A stretch of DNA of 64,000 nucleotides from Microcebus murinus (taxonomy: Eukaryota > Chordata > Mammalia > Primates > Cheirogaleidae), in NCBI RefSeq assembly GCF_040939455.1, contig NC_134107.1, positions 16,803,537 to 16,867,536 on the forward strand. Reading direction: 5' to 3'. The notes below the pieces were generated by a model. The model did not search any database, was not told the DNA's origin, and worked only from the letters and a program-made list of their open reading frames with translations. The position numbers and the translations under genes were made by a program. This document shows positions 1-35,918 of this stretch, piece by piece. Positions within the stretch are counted from its first letter, which is position 1, and the number at the start of each line of letters is the position of its first letter.

Positions 1-692
1 AGTTATATGCTCTGTGTTTATTCTTTAGTGGTTATGCAAGCTGATACATATATTTAGTTTCACGAAAGTCTTAATCGGTATCTTTACTTCCCTCCTGAAT
101 ATAAAAACCTAAAAATTAGTGTTCTAATTGCCCCCTCAAATTATATGCTATTATTGTCCAGTATTTTAATTCTAGTATGTATTTCCATCCCATAAATTAC
201 ATATTGCTTTACTGTTAAGGTTTATTTTTACCAGCATTATTTACCAATGTTTTGTTCAGTGTTCCTTCTTGCACCTGACCTTCCATCTAACCTCACTTTC
301 CTTCCATCTCAAGAACACGCTTTTGTGAGTGGAATCTCTGCTTTTGTCTGAAATGTTTTTATTCACCCTTTCTTTAAAAAGTCTCACTGAGTAGAAGCTT
401 CCATGATAACAGTTCTTTTTTTTTCTTCTTCTTAACACGATGAAGATACCATTTCACTGTTTTCTGGCTTTCATTGTTGATGCTGAAAAGTCACCTATCT
501 GGGCTGTTTTCTATAGGTAGTTGATATTTTCTCTCTAGCTGCCTAAAATCTTTTCTTTAGTTTTCCACATCTTACCTTGATGTCTCTAGATGAGTTGCTT
601 TATCTTCCTTGAGGTTCATTGGGCTTCCTAAATTTTTCTAAATCTTCAGGTACTAAATCTGAAGTTTGGTATCTTTCTACAAATCTGAAAAA
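1..692 (-). mobile_element. Old L1-like fragment, first part
   Basis: T-rich plus-strand sequence with TTTCTGGCTTTCATTGTTGA, TCTCTCTAGCTGCC and GGTTCATTGGGCTTCC, resembling the antisense of an ancient L1 as I remember it. No intact frame. Continues after the Alu at 693-1008. Confidence 0.4.
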
Positions 693-1008
693 GCCTGGGT
701 GTGGTGGCTCATTGCCTATAATCCTAGCACTTTTGGAGGCTAACAGTTCAAGGCCAGCCTAGACAACAGCAAGACCTCGTCTCTACAAAAAATTAATAAT
801 TAGCCAGGCATGGTGGTATGTAGTCCCAGCTTCTAGGGAATGGTGGTATGTAGTCCCCTGTAGTCCCAGCTTCTAGGGAAGCTGAGGCAGGAGGATCACT
901 TGAGCGCAGGAGTTTGAGGTTACAGTGAGCTATGATGACACCACTGCACTATAGCCCAGGCAAAAGAACACAATTCTGTCTCAATTAAAAAAGAATAAAA
1001 AAAAAAAC
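693..1008 (+). mobile_element. Alu element, old, with internal duplication
   Basis: GCCTGGGTGTGGTGGCTCAT start and an A-rich end. The segment TGGTGGTATGTAGTCCC and its neighbour CCCAGCTTCTAGGGAA are repeated in tandem at about 810-880, lengthening the element. It interrupts the L1-like fragment. Confidence 0.9.
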
Positions 1009-1830
1009 CACAACTGAAACTTCCCAGCCATTATCTCTTTGAATATTGCCTCTTCCTATCATCTCCTCCTGAAGCTCCAAATAATATACATTAGATCGTC
1101 TCACTCTACTGTCCATATCTCAACTTCTGGCTTATTTTCCATTTTTATCCTATTTTATTTCTATTTTACCATTTTATTTCCTACTTTTTATCTGAAGTGC
1201 ACCCTAATTTCTTGAGAACTATCTTCTAACTCACTAACCCCCCCTTCGATTTTCCTATTCAATCTATTAAATTTTTATCTCAAATTTGTATTTACTTCTA
1301 ATTCAAAAAATTTAACATTAACTGCTGGGATTTTTTTTTTTACTTATTTTCAAACTTGTTTTAGTTCATTAATCAAGTTATTTTGTTATAGTCTATATGA
1401 TGATGCCAACATCTGAAGTATTTAAAGATCAGCTTCTGTGTCTGTCTGTCCCCATTTTCACTCATGGTGCCTTATCCATCATTTCTGAGCAAGGCTGCTC
1501 ATCTGCCTTGGAAGTTTATCTACTGGAAACATTTTGAGGCCTTAAAGGAATTGCCTTTGCTTCTGGAAATCAGAAGCATGACCAACTGGGTACCACTTTA
1601 AATTCCCTGTTTTGGACCACACAGGTAGTCTAAGTTCAGACTGAAGACCATCTTGTGGTTATGAATTCTCAGGGAAGGTTCTCTACACCTTCCATCTGAC
1701 ACTACGACAGAGACAAATGAGTTCCTTGCTGCCCCCTTCTATGGAGGTATTTCTTGTTCACCTTCACACTGAAGGTACCCAGCTTTATGTGAGCACCTGC
1801 TAGATTCTGCATTTTGTTTCCCATACTCTG
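1009..1830 (-). mobile_element. Old L1-like fragment, second part
   Basis: Resumes as CAGCCATTATCTCTTTGAAT, then TTAGATCGTCTCACTCTACT, and further GGAAACATTTTGAGGCC, in the order expected for an ancient antisense L1. The assignment is from memory. The distal border is vague. Confidence 0.4.
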
Positions 1831-3139
1831 TGCAGTCACTAAAGTAGGTTAAGGTCTGCTGCGTTTGGCCAAAACTGAGTAAAAGCTGTCATTAGCAGTT
1901 ACTTCTTAGCAGTTACTTCCTAGCTTCTGCTTCACTTTGAAAATCTGTGGATTCTTTACTTTTATGCCTATGCCTGCTCAACAATGTCTAAAAGTATTTT
2001 TTATAAGTGTATTTACCCAGCATCTTAGCTGCTTCTGCTGAAAGGACTTTTCAGAGCATCTAATCCACTGTACTGAAGGCTGAATTAGTTCCAAATAGGC
2101 ACACCATACTCCCCTTGCCCCTGATTCTGACAACAGTTGTACAAAGACCAACACAAACCTGCCTCAAAGGTAGAAAGCGAAAAAGAACTGAGGTGAAGAC
2201 AAGTAGTAAATAAGTGACTAGAACATCACCACAGATATCCCGTATTTCTTTTTCTTTTCCGTGGGCACAAACGTCTCATGGCACTCAGACTATCTGTCCA
2301 TTAGCACTAGAGATACTAGGGAAAGACAGTAAGGTAGTCATCCCTGTGTGTCCTTAATAGAAGTGAAATAACCTGTCCTTTTCAACAATGAAGACAAGAG
2401 GTGTATGACTTGACTCGATCCATTCATGGATATCTGGCCCTGGTCCTTTCATACTGCACAAAAGAAGAAAAACATAAATCAGTTTAAAATATTGCAGATC
2501 AAAATGATTATTTTCATTGATGCTTTCCCTCACTTCCTCCAGCGTCCTCTCCATTCATGTCTGCCCCTAAATTCTGAATCAACTGAAGAACTAATGCTTT
2601 AAGGGACAGTCAGACAATAGGAAAGTCAAGTGGTCTTAAAGTTAAATTAAAAAAAATTATTTCTAGCAATACCTTCTCACTTTCTTGAGTTTTCCTGTGA
2701 TAGGTCCTCTCTGGAGTGATTTAAAGTTTTCAGAGGCAGTGGGGCTACTTGCTCCCCCGTTGAGGTACTCTTCATAGCCAAAAGGGACATTTTAGTTAAA
2801 GCCAGCAATTCGAGGAGATTCTCTAAGCCCTAGAGTGTCCCATGTCAAGGGGTAACTTCCCTCCTCAGCAGGCTGGGCACTACCTGCTAAATACGACTTG
2901 CAGGACAAGTTTCTCCTACCTACATGCCACACACCAGCCCATCACCATTACCTCAATTCCTCTATAAGCCATTCATTTCTTTGAGATAAATGTTTTATGA
3001 ATCCTCTCTTACCATGGTGGTCATCACACATTATTTACACTCACCATGAAACTAGTACTTCTGTCAGTACAGTTGGAGCCAGTTATCCTAGTTCCACTTT
3101 GAGGCTGTAACCATAAGCATGTCACTAGACCAGCGTTGC
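1831..3139. other. Intergenic, nothing recognised
   Basis: Unique-looking AT-rich DNA downstream of CTNND1. The only structure seen is a 14-bp tandem pair TAGCAGTTACTTCT/C at 1893-1920. No exon, RNA gene or recent repeat. Confidence 0.5.
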
Positions 3140-3310
3140 AAGTTGCAGTTAACTGGCCACATACGCCAGAATAACCTGAGTGACTTACCAAGATTTTAGA
3201 TTCCTGAGTCCCACCTACTGAATCAATTTTTGGAAATGGATCATGGGAATTTGTATTTTCAACAAGCATCCAGGTAGTTCTTATGTACTTGCTCAGATCC
3301 ATAAGGCTAG
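3140..3310. mobile_element. MER5A-like (hAT-Charlie) fossil
   Basis: CAGAATAACCTGAGTGACTT, then TTCCTGAGTCCCACCTACTG and CAACAAGCATCCAGGTAG follow the MER5A pattern as I remember it. The short open frame across it is incidental. Confidence 0.55.
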
Positions 3311-3969
3311 GTCTAGCTGGTTTATAACTTCATCTATGAAAATACCAAGAACCTTTACTGCAGATATAAAAATAGACAAAATGAGAAGAACAAGAACGAT
3401 ATAGAAAGGCTGGCCTTTAGTTCTTCCTGGGTGAGATATTTGTGGCAAAGTACATTAGTTCAGCAAGAAAGAATGAGTGAGGCCAAGTAAGGACATAGCT
3501 TTGAACTCTGTCAGAAACTGTCACAGCAAGACTCATTACAGTTAGCTATCATGCTCACAAAACAGCTTTGTTGAGGCAGTAGAATGGTTGACCATAATTT
3601 TTAAGTAATTACAGAAAATCTCAGGCTTTAAAGGATCTGGGAGTACAGTACATGGGCAATCCTGACAAAATCCAAAGGATTCCTAAAGTTGGTGTAAGCA
3701 AGAGATATCAAAAGGCTTCAAAAGCATTACTAAATCAGCATCAAGAAATTTAAGAGATATAGAGCCTTTACAGATCATTCTGTTAAACACCTCATTTTAG
3801 TTAGGTAAGGGCACAAAAAGAAATGTTTAAAAAAATTACAGATCTTAGCTACATAGGATTCTCATGGATTATAATTTGTGAGAAAGGAAAGGATCCATCT
3901 GTTTCATTCTCTAATCTAAATCTTACGTCTACTGCTTAGGAAATATTTATTGAATAAAACAAATGAACC

Positions 3970-4322
<353 letters not shown>

Positions 4323-4336
4323 AAAACAAATGAACC

Positions 4337-5404
4337 AATCCAGGAAGACAGTAGTGTTTGTATCTAGCTCAATGCCAGCGAATAAATATTAACATGGAAA
4401 AAAAATATTAACATGGAAATAAAAGGCTATTGACCAGTAGCCAGGTTTTTCTACATAGATAAAAACCATCTCAAGTGGGGCTACCTAAACCTCTTTAGAA
4501 AGCAAGCTAGTTTTTTGGCTTTGTGCTTCATGCTTCTAGTGAACACTACAATTTTCAGACACAAAGCAAGCCTTAAAAGGTCACAATTAGAATGCTTAGA
4601 TTTCCTGGTCTTACTAGCCCAAGAAAAGTTTTCATACTCAAGTACTAGTTCAACAAAATGAGATAGAACCAGCAGCAGCTATATAATTTTAATCTAAAAA
4701 TTCAGGCATACAGAAAGCATTTTTTTATAAATTCTTGAGTCTTTTAATTATATGATAGGATATAAAAGCCTCAGAAAAATAAGTCTCCTTCCATAGGTCT
4801 TAATCCTTGGCCTGTGCAGTAGACAATCCCCAGTAATCCACACACAAATAATGTCCTACCAAATAATATGGTCTGTCAAGTAAATAGGCCTATTATCTTC
4901 TGACTGAAGGACTGCATATAGCCTGAGAAGCAACATCATGGCCCAGTGATCACCACTACTTACATACATAGGCCATTTAATTCTACATTTTCATATTTAT
5001 TAGGATGGCAGTTGGAGTTGGTAGCTTCTAATCTTCTACTTGTGTTATGTTCAAGAGGGCCATGTATTGTAGTAAGCTTTATTTAATGTTAGTTTTCTCA
5101 AATGTTGCAAAATAATCACAGTGACTATGGAAGTCATTAATTCTTTATACTTTGGTTTCTTATCTATAAGTGAGCAATAAGCTCCTCATGCTCAACTTCA
5201 GCCACATTTCATTTTTAAGAATCTTCAGAGGAAAAATGTTTCACATATAATTAAAAAGAATGTTGCTTAAGTTGAGGTTGAGCTCAAAATAAATCCTGGT
5301 ATAACCTCCTTCTCGTTCTGGAAAGAAAAAGGACACTGATAATGTAAGGAAGTAACCAAGATGAAGAGGGAAGATATACAGCTTGAAGTGAAGAAATGAC
5401 ACAG
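4337..5404. other. Intergenic, no recognised feature
   Basis: AT-rich sequence between the Alu and the CTNND1 polyadenylation region. It contains a short tandem pair AAATATTAACATGGAA (4384 and 4404). Nothing else supportable. Confidence 0.5.
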
Positions 5405-5409
5405 ACTCC

Positions 5410-7553
5410 CTACATACACACTTTAAAAACTTTATTTATATAAAAAACTTATTTTTTTTTAAAAGCATTAACAAGAGAGAAAGAAAAAGAGAAAAGGAAC
5501 GGAGCAGAAGACATGCCCCTTAGTAGTGTTCGGTGGGAAGGTGGGATTTTTGGTTCTCTGGAATTGAATGTTTAGTGTTTTTATAAATGAAAGAAAAAAA
5601 CAGTCAAAGGTCCCCAAAAGCCCACAGCTGTTCTATTACCCACACCCCACCGAGAAAAAAAAAAAAAGAGCACCAGGAAGAGAGCAGAAGAGGACAAGAG
5701 AAGCCAAGAGTGGAGCCAGGTCTGGATGGGGGTAATTTCCCCTGTGCAGTGTGCTCATAGGGTCACAGAGAGCAAAAGGCTCCTTTTTACCAGGAAAGGT
5801 GGATAGGAGTGGGAAAAATGGGAGGGGAAGAAAGGTAAATAAGGAATTTTAATGCATGGGGGAGGGGAGTGGTGGGTTGTGCACTTTTCTCCTACCCCAT
5901 AGCCTCAATATATAAGGGAAGGGGAAGAGAGGGATAAAGAATTCCAGTTGCATGGAACAGAGCTTTTAGATTAGGGGGAAGGCAAATTAAGGAAAAATAT
6001 TAAAAAAAAAAAAAAAAAAATCAACCCGCATAGCAGCTGATTCCTCTAGCCCAACCTGTTAATATACACTAAAGTGAGAGGGGGCAGTATTGGGGGGAGG
6101 GGGAGGAACTGGGGAGAACACTTCCCTCTATAACCCCTTCAGAGATGATGGTAAATTCTGGGCACTTAAGGAGTAAGAGTTGCACCACTCACTCCTCCCA
6201 CCAACCTCACTTTGAGATTTATCAAAACAGTGTTTTTGCAAAATCCCAACCATATGCTGTTGAGCAAAAGCTTGCTATGGCTAAAATCAGAGGCTACATC
6301 AATCCCCAATGGAGAATCTGAGGTTCTCTAGGTCACTTCTCTTCTTCTTTCTGCTATTTAGGGCCAACAGTGGGTAAGAAAGCAACAAAATACAATTTGC
6401 AAAATTATGAGAAATGAGACTGCAGAGGCAAAGAAAGGCACATGGAGGGGGGAGGAGATGCACCCAAGGCCAAAGGCACAAAGAAGAGGCAAAGCCAGGG
6501 GCAATCCCCACCTTATAAGGGTAAAAGGGATAGGAGTTATATACATCAAGTCTTTTAGTTGGCCAACCAATCCAGGGCGGAGGCAGGGGAGGATAGGCCT
6601 ATAAGGGTAGGAAAAGAGAAAATAGGGTGGGGGGAAGCCAGCTTTGAAGCTTCCTGCCAGTTTCTGACTAACTGCTTCATGTACATTCCTAGTATAGGCT
6701 CCTCCTAGAGGTTCCTCTTCTTCTCAAAAGACATTTTTCTGCTCCTTCTCAACCAAAGTCTTGACATTCTCCTCTTTCTATGGCCTTCTGCAAATAGCCA
6801 GGCCAAGTCAACAGACATATCACAGGGTGGGAAAGGAGGGTTAACGACAGCCTTCATAAGGGGCAGGAGCGGCAGCCCACGGTTGGCATGAGGCTTGTAG
6901 AAGAGATGGAGTCTGTAGGTCCTTGATGGTCCCTGCCTCGGAGATGAGGAGAGCAAGGTTTCTTAATCCCAGTTCTAGGAGACCTCCACTTACTTGAGAG
7001 CCCTTGCCAGGTGGAATGTGCCAATGTTGCCAGCCTTCTTTGCTTCAAAAATAGCCATTAGGAATTAGGGAAGAGCTCACATTTCCCCTTCTCCAAAAGA
7101 AAATAAAAAGTCCCTTCCCAACCCGGAAAAAAAAATCTTAATAATCATCAGTTTATCAGATTTCTGGACATTGCATATACAGCATGTAACTTCCAAGTCT
7201 TCCCACAGCTTCCAGTGAAGATTCCCATTCTCTCCCTCCCTCCTCCACACAAGGCCAAGAGTTCCAGGGAGAGATGGCAAAAAGAGCTACTCTGCAGCAG
7301 TTGCTCAAGATATGCAAATAACTGAGTCAGGCTTCTTGGGAGAAATTGGATGGGTGGGGGGTGGGACAATTAAACTTCACTGGAAGAAGCTGGGAGTTGA
7401 TGGAAAGAAGGCAGCCACTAAGGGCTATGAGGGCAGGAGGCAGCCTGGCAGTTGGCACAATAGTCCAGCGAAGAAAGGGAAAATCATCCGTCCATTTCAC
7501 CACCAAAAAAAAGTACATATATTATAAGCCCAGATGGAACGAAGATAGTGGTG
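5410..7553 (-). other. CTNND1: CTNND1 3' UTR (about 2.1 kb)
   Basis: The terminal exon continues from the stop to the AATAAA signal at 5431-5436 with no further splice sites needed. It contains an internal A-run on the plus strand (about 6001-6020, U-run in the mRNA), several G/A-rich plus-strand (C/U-rich in RNA) stretches, and no Alu. Open frames in this block on either strand are incidental. The cleavage point near 5405-5420 is inferred from the signal. Confidence 0.85.
5431..5436 (-). terminator. CTNND1: Polyadenylation signal AATAAA of CTNND1
   Basis: The minus strand reads TATATAAATAAAGTTTTT at the distal end of the 3' UTR. Cleavage would fall about 10-30 nt further, near 5401-5421. 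This agrees with my memory of the human CTNND1 mRNA end. Confidence 0.85.
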
Positions 7554-30002
<22,449 letters not shown>

Positions 30003-30097
30003 GAAGGTAAGGGGCGGAGCCGCCGCAGGGCAGGGTATAAAGGAAGGTGGATCACAAAGGGAGGAGGAAAGAGGGAGAAGGCCCCCCTCACTTCACA
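30003..30097 (-). other. CTNND1: CTNND1 5' UTR part of exon 3
   Basis: Upstream of M1 the minus strand reads through a GC-rich leader (GGCGGCTCCGCCCC) back to a long pyrimidine tract ending CCCGCTAG. I take that as the 3' splice site, giving an exon edge at 30097. The tract (CTTTTCTCTCCTTTTTC...) is a strong acceptor context. The exact edge is inferred. Confidence 0.75.
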
Positions 30098-32750
30098 CTA
30101 GCGGGAAGGGGTAAGAAAAAGGAGAGAAAAGGTCACAGGTCAGAGAAGACAGATGAATTATTAATCCCAGAGCCAAAGATGCCCTCTCATGGTTTTACTG
30201 CAGTGCAGAAAGCAAGCCACCACCAAGCCTGGGAGCCCATCACCAGTATCTGCTCAATGTCCTTTGCCCAATACCCTCTTCAACAACTCACTAGAAATAA
30301 CTATTGAAAAGAAAGGTTCAACCAGATCCAAGTCTCTACATTATTGGTAAAAGAGGGAGAATTTGGTATAGTCATGACATGAGATTAGATTATTTTTTCC
30401 TAGAAAAATTTGCTGGTATCAACTCAATGAAAGCTGTAACTCCATGGTAAAGACAAGCACTCACTGTCCTGCAGGAATAAGCCACTTCTAGAGATAATGG
30501 GTCAGTACAAATCTTACTTAATCTCTCCCAAATTGGAACACTGCAACTGCTGTAGTGGCGCCAAAACAGACTAAGTTAATGTGCTAAATGAAAATGCCAA
30601 TTAAGAAATGGAAGTAGTAAAAAATGTTCCACCACCAAAGGTAGGCAACAAAATTAAGGCCTCCATGTTTAATATATTTATGAAAGGGCCTTTCTACTTT
30701 CTGAAACTATACTACAAATATTGAGGGCAAAACATGTGCCTTGACTACAGGAGGAGACAAGAGAGTGCTAGAACTACAAAAAGCTTTATGCGTAAAAAGG
30801 CACTATTTTCAGGAACCTTCACCTCTTTGGAAAGTAGGAAAAGGAGTATTAGGCTCAAACTCTGAAACTGTGCCTTGAAGTTCTGATCCGAAGGTCCAGA
30901 CAGCAATGGCTAGAACTTCCCACATCTTGTAATCCTACAGAAAGCTCTAAATAGACTATTCTTTTACCCCTTTAATTATTCCAACTCAGGGTAGATAGAT
31001 ATCCAAGTACCTAGAACGTTTAGGGGTGCTATTTACAATAAAAGATAGTTATACAGGAATGAAGAGGTCCTCATACCCTTATTATATAGACAGCAAGTTG
31101 GCTAGTAAACTAGTCATACTATTGGACTTAATGGGTTTTCTCTCTTATAGCTATGGGAGATTTTATAGCCAGTTCAAAGTAAACAATGTTGAAATGCAGG
31201 TTTTAGAATAAATCTTCCCTATTCTCCACTCTCTCAACCCCCAAAGAAAAAAGGCACTTGAAAGATTTTTATTCTTAATAAATGTTTCCATACACACCTG
31301 TTAAGAGAAGGTCGTAATTGATTGGTTTAACAGAGAACAGCCCAGTCTAGATTCAAAAAATCATGGAAGAAGCATCCCAGCCACCACAGCAAGGAGGAAG
31401 CAGGAAGGAGAGAGCTGCAGAAATATTTGGAGGAAAAATGGGAATGAGAAGACTATAAAATATACCCAATATATAACAAGAGGAGCAAGGGGCAATATTA
31501 GGGATGAAAGGCAGTAATTTAAAATATGACTTGGTATTGCTTAAGGTGACAAATGCCCTTTGGACTTTGCTGCCTTCAGACACCTAAGCCTTGGAAGTAG
31601 TTTTCATTAAAACCTGGATTCTACAGTCAGAGTTCCTCACTTGTACTTTCATACAGAATCAGTAACAGGTTATAATATGGATTAAAATCCACTTATCCTG
31701 TTTCCAGCAACCAAATTGAGAAAAAAAATTGCTGTTGGGATGCCCTTCCCCCTCCTTCAGCAGAAACCTCAAAGCCCAGTCCCAGCATGCCCACAAAGAC
31801 ATTGAGAAACCAATTGCAATAGCTGCAGTAGGGAAGACATGTGGGGACTGGCCTAGGCTGAGCCTTCTGTTTCAGTTCCCTTTCCCACGCTCCCCAGAGC
31901 CCCACTAAGCACAGATTCATGGGCCTGTCTTAGAATGTATGCAGCATTCACCAAGCAAGAGTACCCAGAAGAAACTGACAAACAGGTGTCCAATAAATGC
32001 CTTAATTAATTCAGTCCCTAAATTTAGAGACCGTGGTAGCCCTTCCCTGAATTCTTCCTACCATAGCTCAGGGCTCCCACAATCACTTATAAACTACTAT
32101 TCTACCTTTCAGTCCAAAGCCCATTGCCACTTTCTCATGTTCCCATGAGAACCAATAGGCCAAAGGTCTTTCTTTAATAAACACCCTTATTTAAAAAAAA
32201 AAAAAAAAGGTACTCCCCTTCATCTCCATTTCTTCATTTTAAGAACTTGCCCTTATCTGCTGTGAACAATGACCTATGAATCTTCTACACCAAGAGGACT
32301 CTGAGCTCAAGAAAGATTCTTCCAGTCACCAAGTTTCAACAGTGCCTGAACTGCAGTTACCACACCAGCAGTCTCCACCCTATAATCTTCTTTACTAATA
32401 AAAGCTCAAACTACCACTACCATGGGGCATACAGTTCTACATCCCTGCTCCAGAGAGAAAGTGTTTGTCACCCTGTCATTGATGGCCATGTTTTGCCCTC
32501 CACAATTTAAATTCAATGGGGTAGGTAGAAAGGAAGGTAGGAAAAATACCCAGGGCTCTAGGTCAGAAAGTAGTATCTGGAGAAACATTAGCTTCCCTCA
32601 TCTTCATGGCTTTGAAGCTGACCACCTGGCTCTATTTTGGAAAAGACGACAAAACAATTAACCAAAAAGAAAAGATCAGATTCCTAGGTCTAAAGCATGG
32701 GGAAACATGCTGCCTGAAAGAGGGCAGAAGCAGAGGCTGTGTGGGACAGA
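30098..32750. other. Intron upstream of exon 3, no Alu, nothing recognised
   Basis: Unusually repeat-poor 2.6 kb for this window. Only a 16-A run near 32192-32208. I see no splice-flanked open frame that I can defend. Confidence 0.5.
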
Positions 32751-32754
32751 AGAC

Positions 32755-32930
32755 AACTCAGAAGACCAGTCCAAGTCTTGGTTCTGCCACTAGCCAAAAA
32801 TGGCAGTAAGTCCCTGCCATGTTCTCATCTGCAAGATGCCAAACTCTAACTCAGAGTTGCTATGAGGATCAGGTGAGATAATGTATGTTATACAAATATG
32901 AGGTACTAAGTTGTTTCAAGAGTTAGTTTC
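32755..32930 (+). mobile_element. MIR
   Basis: GTTCTGCCACTAGCCAAAAA, TTCTCATCTGCAAGATGCCA and GTTGCTATGAGGATCAGGTG: plus-strand MIR. Confidence 0.75.
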
Positions 32931-33219
32931 TATCTTCCAATTACATTACTTCATGGTAATATCTCAGTCCCAAACTATTCTGTGAACTAGTAGATGAAAT
33001 TAACTGGATCAGGAACATAACTGGGTTCTACAGAGTAGATGAACTGGTTTCCTACTCCAACTCTATTTACTAGGAGGTCTCACCTAGACCAGGTGTTTTG
33101 TCTAATGCCAGGCAGTTGTCACAGCATCATACATCCATCATAAGTTCTTAATTTCTTATTTGAGGCCTTAAGCGTTTATTATACCAAGGAGAAAGGGAAT
33201 GTGAAATGAACTGACAATT

Positions 33220-33415
33220 ACTGAATGTTTTAAATTTATCATCCTGGAAATCCTTACGACAACCCAAAGGAAGTTTTATTACAAATGAGAAAACAGACTC
33301 ATAGGTGAAGAAATTACTCAAGGTCTCACACTTAATAGCAAATTTTGAATTTAACCCCAGGTCTATGCCATTCCAAAGCTTACGTCTTTCTGTGCTATGC
33401 TGTCAAGTCCAAATA
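33220..33415 (-). mobile_element. MIR, diverged
   Basis: CTTACGACAACCCAAAGGAA, AATGAGAAAACAGACTCATA and TCAAGGTCTCACACTTAATA follow antisense MIR order. Confidence 0.65.
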
Positions 33416-34024
33416 GAGGTGTAGTACAAGATGGATAGTTCAGCTCCTCTCCCCTACAACCTTTCAGAACTTTCTTCCTAACTATCACAGGAAAAAAGGG
33501 AAAGAAAAGGTTTCTATTTTTCTTCAGGCTATACTTATCCAGACTATCTACACAAAAGTAAGGGAACAGAAAAAAAATGGGAGGGAAAAGAAAGCATGAG
33601 TACAGGGAAAGAATGAAGCTGTTAAGGCAAGCTATAGCAAACAGTCTCGTAACTCAGAGACTTGAGTTATGGGAAGAAATAAGATTCTTCTCCATGCCTT
33701 ACACATCATAAAAAGATTACACTATAGACCATTAACTGACTTTGGCAGATAGAGTTAAGGAAGTTTTATGAGTCCAACCCAACACCTTTCCAGGTTTGCC
33801 ACTTAATATTTTCAAATGGATTACACTTGCTCTCACTAAAAAAAAAAAAAAAAAATCAAGGAATTCCCAAAGCAAGAAAAAAGTACATAAAGTGAAACCT
33901 GTTATACCCTAAGACTAGTTTTTTAAAAAAATACCTGGTTTTGCTCTTAACAAGCCAGTAGTCCTTGGAATGATTTGTTCTATTGTAAACTAGCTGTAGA
34001 ATTATAACTTGGAATTGTGATTCT

Positions 34025-34171
34025 TAGAAGAGCATAGCCTTTGAAATCTGACTGGGTTCAAGTTCCAGCTGTATTGCTTATTAGTTATATGACTTCGGGC
34101 AAAGTACCACTTAATCACTCCACACCTCAGCTTTCCTTTCTGTAAAATGGAGAAATGAAAATACATAGGGT
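34025..34171 (+). mobile_element. MIR
   Basis: AGAGCATAGCCTTTGAAATC, GACTGGGTTCAAGTTCCAGC and CTTTCTGTAAAATGGAGAAA. It is cut by the next Alu. Confidence 0.8.
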
Positions 34172-34503
34172 GGCCAGGTGCGGTGGCTCACGCCTGGAAT
34201 CCTAGCACTTTGGGAGGCCGAGGCAGGCGGATTGCTCAAGGTCAGGAGTTCGAAACCAGCCTGAAAAAGAGCGAGACCCCCGTCTGTACTATAAATAGAA
34301 AGAAATTAATTGGCCAACTAATATATATAGAAAAAATTAGCTGGGCATGGTGGCGCATGCCTGTAGTCCCAGCTACTAGAGAGGCTGAGGCAGAAGGATT
34401 GCTTGAGCACAGGAGTTAGAGGTTGCTGTGAGCTAGGCTGACGCCATGGCACTCTAGCCCCAGCAACAGAGTGAAGAGTGAGACTCTGTCTCAAAAAAAA
34501 AAA
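34172..34503 (+). mobile_element. Full-length lemur-type Alu
   Basis: GGCCAGGTGCGGTGGCTCAC start, GGCCAACTAATATATATAG linker and an A tail. It lies directly inside the MIR end. Confidence 0.96.
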
Positions 34504-34642
34504 CCTAGTACTTTGGGAGGCTGAGGCAAGAGGATTGCTTTAGCGTAGGCCCAGGAGTTTCTACGGAGCTATGCAATGAGCTATGATGATGCCACAGCAC
34601 TCTAGCCTGGGCAACAGAGCAATACCCAGTGTCAAAAAAAAA
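34504..34642 (+). mobile_element. Second, 5'-truncated Alu monomer in tandem
   Basis: CTAGTACTTTGGGAGGCTGA to ACTCTAGCCTGGGCAACAGA and a short A tail, abutting the previous tail. Either a separate older fragment or a tail-targeted insertion. Confidence 0.85.
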
Positions 34643-34956
34643 CCACACTGAGCCTCCTACTGCAGAATATAGTACCTCTAACACTACAGAACTGTATTAC
34701 ATAACATCCAAGCCAGAAAGGTGGGTCCTCCAGATACCTAAAGGCATTTATTTGCCTTAACTGGCATTTGCCCCCCAAATTCAAAGAAATTTTTGCTGTT
34801 CAACCGCAAACATAAAAAACAGAAAATTGCCATTTGGCTTCTAAATCAAAGGAATATATTTTATCAACTTCTTATCAGCTTTTATACTGGAGTCCAAAGT
34901 CTAAGTACCCCACCCCACTCCACTTGCTGTTCCACCTTCTGAAGCTCAGTCAGAAT

Positions 34957-35024
34957 AATTCTAGTACTTCTCATTTCCCTGGGAAGACTCAATTCTAGTA
35001 CGTCTCACTTCCCTGGTAAGTCTC
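34957..35024. repeat. 34-bp tandem duplication
   Basis: Units 34957-34990 and 34991-35024 both begin AATTCTAGTAC and end in CTC, with about four mismatches. Not part of a known repeat that I recognise. Confidence 0.9.
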
Positions 35025-35918
35025 ATCTCTACGCTAACCCCAAGTCCCCGGAGCTGATTTGCATTAAGATATGAAGTCACAAAACCTATATTTTGGAAAT
35101 GGCCTTGTCTAAGTGTTAGCAGTTTCTGTGCTTCCTCGTGGATCTGTTTCATGCTAGGCCCAGCTTCTCCATTTAGAGTACCCAAAAGGCTGATCAAAGA
35201 AGCCTTACTTTCACAAGGAAAAACTGGATCTCACTGTGTCCACCATGAATCTCTCTGATGAATTAAGGGAGTCTCTGGACAAATCACCCTCCTCTTAGGA
35301 AAGAGTGATGCATTCTATCTGATTGGAAAGTCAGAGAAAAGAAGGACTTTAACATAAAACATATAAAAGTTTATTTTTAAATACTCCTTGTTAAATGGAG
35401 GTTGGGCTGGCAACTTCTATATATCAATAGAGCACCTTAAGCTTACTTCAGTCTTACAATCCTTAACCAAAGTTACCTGCCAGGATTTAAAGTTTTTACT
35501 GACTTAAAAAAAAAAAAATCACCACCACCATCATGACCTCCTGAATTTAGAGACCAGATAAAACATTCTTTTTGCTCTCTTTTCCACTCCCAAATATTCT
35601 GGGAACCCCCCTAACCATAACATACTAAAATGGCTAAGTGCTGGGCTGGCTTTGAAGTGAAGGAAGGGTGTGGCTCTCAGCTAGTGAGGGGGCCCAGGAC
35701 TGAAAAGGTATGGAAAGAAACAAAACCTGCTTCTCTATGGAGCATGCATGACACACACACAGGACTGGTCTAACAAGTCCTTCTGATCTCTCAGGCCAGG
35801 CCGCCTCCTTCTCCTCCCCCATCCACATGCCTCTCCAAGGCTCTCCACTCGGCCAGATAACACTGAAATTTCTCTCAATCCCAAGAGAGAGTCAGAGGAG
35901 ACACACACAGTTACTTAC

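Noticed and set aside
2354..2554. 66-codon minus-strand frame downstream of CTNND1
   Set aside because: No recognised family, splice sites or promoter. It fits chance expectation in AT-rich intergenic DNA.
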